A stretch of 64,000 nucleotides of DNA from Telmatactis stephensoni (taxonomy: Eukaryota; Cnidaria; Anthozoa; Actiniaria; Isophelliidae). The notes beneath the pieces were generated by a model. That model saw only the letters and a list, made by a program, of their open reading frames with translations. It searched no databases and was not told where the DNA came from. Numbering within the stretch: the stretch's first letter is position 1; every line of letters starts with the position of its first letter. A program made the translations under genes and the position numbers. The DNA lies in NCBI GenBank assembly GCA_029948255.1, contig JALIZF010001681.1, positions 215,001 to 279,000 of the forward strand. The letters are read 5' to 3'. Shown here in pieces: positions 60,423 through 64,000 of this stretch.

Positions 60423-62015
60423 TTACTTTTGGGTTGTGAGGCAGGGGTTGCCTCTATTCTTTCTGGCCATTGGATGGTTCTCAGAACGCACTTGAAATAC
60501 CTGAGCCGGGACTGATTTGCTTGAGTTTTCATTGCTCTGCATAGTTAAGTATGTCAACTTTCCAAAGGTTGCATTTTGCTGTTTAGCAAATAGTTTTGAG
60601 TGACCATGGCTATGCTTTCGTTTTCGGCGCTGAGGTCGAACAGGTGTTGATGTTTTATTTTGTGAGTGTGCTTTTTTCTTGTTTACGACAATACTGCTTT
60701 GCTCCAAGCTTGAAGTGACTCCATTAAACAAAAGTGGTGTCGTAGCAACTTCACAATCATCCATTTCTTCGTCAGGCGCACAAGCGTTCCCACTGTGATG
60801 TTCGTCTGTGGCGTGACTTTGAGTGACACACCGTTTAGTGCATGCTTTAGCTTCTTTATTAGTTGTAAAAACATTCTCAGAATCACGCTTTTTCTTGCTC
60901 TTGGACTTCAATTTACTCACTGTTTTTGAGCTATTGCGCATATTTACAACACCTTTCGGTATAGCTTTTTTGTTGTTTGGGCGCCTTTCTTCTTGTTTTG
61001 CGGAACCGTCAGTTTCACTGACATCTCTTCTATCGGCTTGGCCAAGGACGCCTGCAATTGTAAGAACTTTCTTGCATTTATAAATTGTTGGATTTTCCAT
61101 TTGACAACAGTCAACATTTTCAGGCAAATCTACAAGCGAGTTCATGAGATTATCGCGGCTTTCAAAATCATTTTGTTTAATCAAATACTGACTGTGAAAT
61201 AAATGTCCACTGTTACCACAAACGCTACATACTACTTCAGTGCCATAACAGGAGTTGTTCTTCTGTTGCAAACGTTGACTTTCAGTTAAATGCTTTACCA
61301 TATCTATTTCTGCTTCAAGCGTTTCTACTGGCGTATCGTTTAGGTATTGGGGAGCTTGTTCATCAATAGAATCATCTTGATTTGGCTCTTTTTCTGGCAC
61401 GCGATCATACAAAAAGTAATTATGTATTTCTGGTGTCGCTTGCTGCTGTAACTCAAAGTTGTCTTTTACTTTCTCCATTATCCTTTCTTTCAATTCATTG
61501 GCAGAAGAGGCCATCACAAATTCTTTCAATTTAGCGTAGTTTTCAGCTTCTTCAAATGTTTTAGGTTCTTTGAGAACAACAAACTTCTTTATTTCTGATC
61601 GAAGACCTTTCAATAGAGCCTGGAGCCATTCTGATTCTACGAGGCTGAGTCTGCTACAACATTGTCGTACTTCTGCAACATACTGTCGTACGCTTTTTCC
61701 TGGGAACTGTTTCAAATTTTGGAGACGATTTCTTAGTCTGAGATAATAGTCCTTTGATACAAATTGTTTTAAAAGTGCTTCTTTCAGTTGCGCAATTGAT
61801 AAATCATCCTTGTAGTGCAAAGAGTTGAACCAAATGCTGGCATTTCCTTTCAGGTAGAATGGTAGAACCAAAGCCTGCTTTTCATCAGATAAGTCGTAAA
61901 ATGCTGCTGCACGGCTAAAGTAGCTAAGGAACTCGTGTACGCTTTCAAACTCGTTGCCGTAAAATGCAGAAAAAGTGACAATATTTTGTCCGCAAAGATG
62001 CTGAGATGATGTCAT
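60423..62015 (-). CDS. gag-like polyprotein of the LTR retrotransposon
   Basis: 530 residues from the ATG at 62015. The N-terminal 200 residues look like a retrotransposon capsid region: FYGNEFESVHEFLSYFSRAA, FYLKGNASIWFNSL, then LRNRLQNLKQFPGKSVRQYV and LLKGLRSEIKKFV. A degenerate zinc knuckle CSVCGNSGH (about residues 262-270) keeps C-x2-C-x4-H but lacks the last Cys. The C-terminal 200 residues are Lys/Ser-rich (SKLKSKSKKKRDS; VRPQRRKRKHSHGHSK) and could bind nucleic acid. The ORF is unbroken. It ends at TAA and is not followed by pol. Confidence 0.85.
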   Translation of the reverse strand: MTSSQHLCGQNIVTFSAFYGNEFESVHEFLSYFSRAAAFYDLSDEKQALVLPFYLKGNASIWFNSLHYKDDLSIAQLKEALLKQFVSKDYYLRLRNRLQNLKQFPGKSVRQYVAEVRQCCSRLSLVESEWLQALLKGLRSEIKKFVVLKEPKTFEEAENYAKLKEFVMASSANELKERIMEKVKDNFELQQQATPEIHNYFLYDRVPEKEPNQDDSIDEQAPQYLNDTPVETLEAEIDMVKHLTESQRLQQKNNSCYGTEVVCSVCGNSGHLFHSQYLIKQNDFESRDNLMNSLVDLPENVDCCQMENPTIYKCKKVLTIAGVLGQADRRDVSETDGSAKQEERRPNNKKAIPKGVVNMRNSSKTVSKLKSKSKKKRDSENVFTTNKEAKACTKRCVTQSHATDEHHSGNACAPDEEMDDCEVATTPLLFNGVTSSLEQSSIVVNKKKAHSQNKTSTPVRPQRRKRKHSHGHSKLFAKQQNATFGKLTYLTMQSNENSSKSVPAQVFQVRSENHPMARKNRGNPCLTTQK

Positions 62016-62713
62016 GATTATTAAATGATGTGGTTATTAATGGAATTTGCTTTATTTGCGGTTGTGTTAATACACAGCTGGAAGTATGATTAAATTTACA
62101 ATGAACAGCTAGGTAGGAGGTATGGCTTTATGATTAAAAATGCTAATATATGGATGAAGAGAAAACAAAGAGTAGTTTGTTAAAGAGATTGTTAAAAATT
62201 ATAAAAACTTGAAAGCTATAAAACGCAATGTATTATAAACCCTGAATCGTTTGAAATGTTATAAAACAATTACCAAAGTACTACTGACAGAACAATAAAC
62301 TAACTGCCCTACATAAAATATACGAGTTATTTATTTATATAGAAGTACAATATATATGCAACGACAATATACAGTTAGAACATTGATTTATAAATACACA
62401 GATTATATTAAGTTAAATTAGAAAGGCACACATTACCACAGGAAGGACTTACATACAAACAGCTGAGAGCTGAGGTTCATGAGACAAGCACCAGCTCAAT
62501 TGGATAGCACATCACGATAACTTGAAATGAATAACTCTTTAATCCTTGTGAGTTCAGCAATAAACTTCAATGTTGAACGTCCGTAAGGAAATTTTCTTTA
62601 TGAAGACGCTTTTATCAGAGCTCGGTACCAAATGAGGATCTCGAGGTTGAGAACGACTAGTAATCTTCGCCGGACTTTGTTGTCTCTGCGACCAAGTACG
62701 TTTTGCAAACCCC

Positions 62714-62731
62714 GAACTTAGTTCTCCACCA
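62714..62731 (-). other. putative tRNA primer-binding site
   Basis: Three bases inside the 5' LTR the minus strand reads TGGTGGAGAACTAAGTTC. It starts with TGG, complementary to a tRNA CCA end. Which tRNA it matches was not determined. Confidence 0.55.
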
Positions 62732-62734
62732 ATT

Positions 62735-63277
62735 TGTTACGAGGGACTGCTAGGTCCAAACGTGTAGGTTCTATACAAGAGCTGGCGATGAACCTTTAAC
62801 TCTACGACGAGACAGTTCCTTCGCTGTAGGCTTTGTTTTATTATACTCTAAGGACTTGTACACATGTCTAGCTCTAGGTCTAAAAGGGATGACTATCCAT
62901 TTGAGTAACTCTCTCTTTTATAATGTCCTGTAAGACAGGCCTCAATTAACCGCAAGGATGGGTGTTTTGGTAAACACAATCAGATTGGACGGCGCCTTTT
63001 CCAATGTGATTGGTTGCACGTGAAAACATTGCCAATAATGGGAAACGGAGGCCAAATGTTGTCAGCTAGGATATTATTCCAGAGATGTCAAGGTTAATCT
63101 ATTGTTTCTTAAAGCCAAGGGGAATTCCCTACTTTGATATTCTATACTTTGATATTCTAAACTGAAATTACTCTTGTCAGCAAAATGACAGCATACTGAA
63201 GACTATAAACCACCAAATTATTAAAACTAACGCGGTAAACCAAAAACTAATTAAAACTGGAAAAGTGTATCATAACA
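62735..63277 (-). repeat. 5' LTR of the retrotransposon
   Basis: It is 543 bp and nearly identical to the LTR at 56379-56920, with the same TG...CA ends. It lies beside the six-codon start of the disrupted gene. Confidence 0.92.
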
Positions 63278-63477
63278 CAGTAGCATCACGATCCATTTTA
63301 AAGAAGTTGAAATTTTCAAAAACTATACCGATAAAAACACTCTACACGCGACCAAAGGCAAACCAAAATGAAGACTAAACAAGAGAACGTTGAGTTTATT
63401 GCCTTTGAATTTAATCAAAAGCAAAGTTAGAGGTGTGATAAGTACTAATCCTTGCTAACAATAGCTACTTTAAAGAC

Positions 63478-63582
63478 CCCGTCCACACGTATGCGTTTAC
63501 GTTTGTAAACGCACACTTCTTTAAGCGTTTAGGCCTTCCGTCCACACGAAAACGCCTGAAACGCTCACCGTAAACGCATATT

Positions 63583-63620
<38 letters not shown>

Positions 63621-63648
63621 ACTAAAAAGCGTTTACGTGTGGACACCC
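63478..63648. mobile_element. foldback MITE with GTCCACACGTAAACGC-type ends
   Basis: The left end CCCCGTCCACACGTATGCGTTTACG and the right end GCGTTTACGTGTGGACACCC are complementary in part, and inner blocks repeat CGTCCACACGAAAACGC. There is no ORF. The remaining sequence to 64000 shows no gene. Confidence 0.6.
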
Positions 63649-64000
63649 AGAGGGAATTCGAAGAAGCGCGCATCGGAGCTCGAAGCGACTAAAAAACATT
63701 TAACTCAAAAAAGATATTAAAATTTTTTTGCCGATCATCAAACTTAAGGGTGCAAAATGATTGTTATATATGTATCTTTGTTTTGCACCTTCAGCCTCAC
63801 TGAAAAGTCGTCGTGTTGATCAGTAAATAAAGCATTTTTTTTCGAGCTCCATACAAAATGACCGTAAAATAGCTTGTTTTGCGGTGAAAAAGATACTTAA
63901 AAATTTTAAGTGTCGTCGTTTATATTGATATTAGTTGTTAGTTTATTATGTTGACTTTCATTTGCGCGTTCAGCCTGTGTTGGAAGTGATACGGAAAGCA

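Larger units (their letters stand above)
56379..63277 (-). mobile_element. LTR retrotransposon with gag-like ORF and no visible pol
   Basis: It is 6.9 kb, bounded by two direct LTRs (56379-56920 and 62735-63277) and flanked by CAGT (56375-56378 and 63278-63281). On the minus strand the order is 5' LTR, primer-binding site, about 700 bp of leader, gag-like ORF (62015-60423), 3.5 kb without long ORFs, polypurine tract, 3' LTR. No protease, reverse transcriptase or integrase motif was seen. The element would therefore be non-autonomous and rely on a relative. The LTRs differ only at a handful of positions, so the insertion is young. Confidence 0.88.
55229..63296 (-). pseudogene. unrecognised protein gene, disrupted by an LTR element, a stop codon and a MITE
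   Basis: Exon 1 starts with an ATG at 63296-63294 and runs six codons to 63278, where an LTR retrotransposon (56379-63277) interrupts codon 7. It resumes at 56378 after a 4-bp duplication. The frame on both sides agrees once one copy of the duplication is discounted. The exon then reads NDRELFSELVEPP.. through a charged coiled-coil-like stretch (EGLQNRIEKIEKQMDELI), meets TGA at 55865-55863, and stays in frame as KDFCDVSKKQQRRHINHI to a donor at 55803. Exon 2 (55731-55229) continues RNHAKHALWFAETFGLMP. It is interrupted by a MITE (55314-55681), then reads EALTVMADNEGNLLDIKLI to a donor GTGAGT. I do not recognise the family. It may be a multi-copy family in this genome. Confidence 0.75.

Overview
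The window looks like nuclear DNA of an animal, most likely an anthozoan cnidarian (coral or sea anemone). It is AT-rich. Genes are split by phase-1 introns that separate extracellular modules (Ig, thrombospondin type 1, nidogen G2-like, calcium-binding EGF). Introns and spacers are packed with foldback (MITE-like) elements, CR1/L2-like LINE tails, microsatellites and one LTR retrotransposon. The taxon is inferred from gene types and repeat style, not from a search.

Layout. (1) 1-1628: on the minus strand, a signal-peptide first exon (1571-1628) of a gene that runs off the left edge. (2) 4956-44615, minus strand: the 3' part of a hemicentin-like extracellular matrix gene, rebuilt here as 21 exons. 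The order is 6 Ig, 2 TSP1, G2-like barrel, 10 EGF and a fibulin-type C-terminal module. The exons sum to 4328 nt in one consistent frame. Its 5' end (usually VWA plus further Ig) is not visible. (3) 10461-33798, one 23.3-kb intron of that gene: three tandem duplicated units on the opposite strand, each with an intronless somatomedin-B plus seven-transmembrane (family B, methuselah/adhesion-like) receptor gene. Copy A (14260-17466) is intact. Copy B (21400-24232) has a 1-nt frameshift and a nonsense codon. Copy C (29466-31570) has lost the whole 7TM region by an internal deletion and has a frameshifted signal peptide. The receptor N-termini carry a 51-residue repeat, present 4, 1 and 2 times in A, B and C, and every repeat ends in a furin-type RIRR site. 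(4) 44616-50000: foldback elements, a possible small minus-strand gene, a chromodomain ORF broken by one stop codon, and a LicD/fukutin-related exon. (5) 51019-54700: a large inverted repeat with a SAP-like peptide, a LINE tail and several MITEs. (6) 55229-63296: an unrecognised minus-strand gene disabled three ways, by an LTR retrotransposon in its seventh codon, an in-frame TGA and a G-rich-terminus MITE in exon 2. The retrotransposon (56379-63277) has near-identical LTRs and an intact gag-like ORF, but no visible pol.

How the parts relate. The hemicentin-like gene should make a secreted matrix protein. The nested receptors are separate genes on the other strand. The rest is mainly a record of duplication and transposition. 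The most unusual biology is the receptor N-terminus, whose repeated furin-site units resemble a multi-copy propeptide fused to a receptor and change in number between paralogues.
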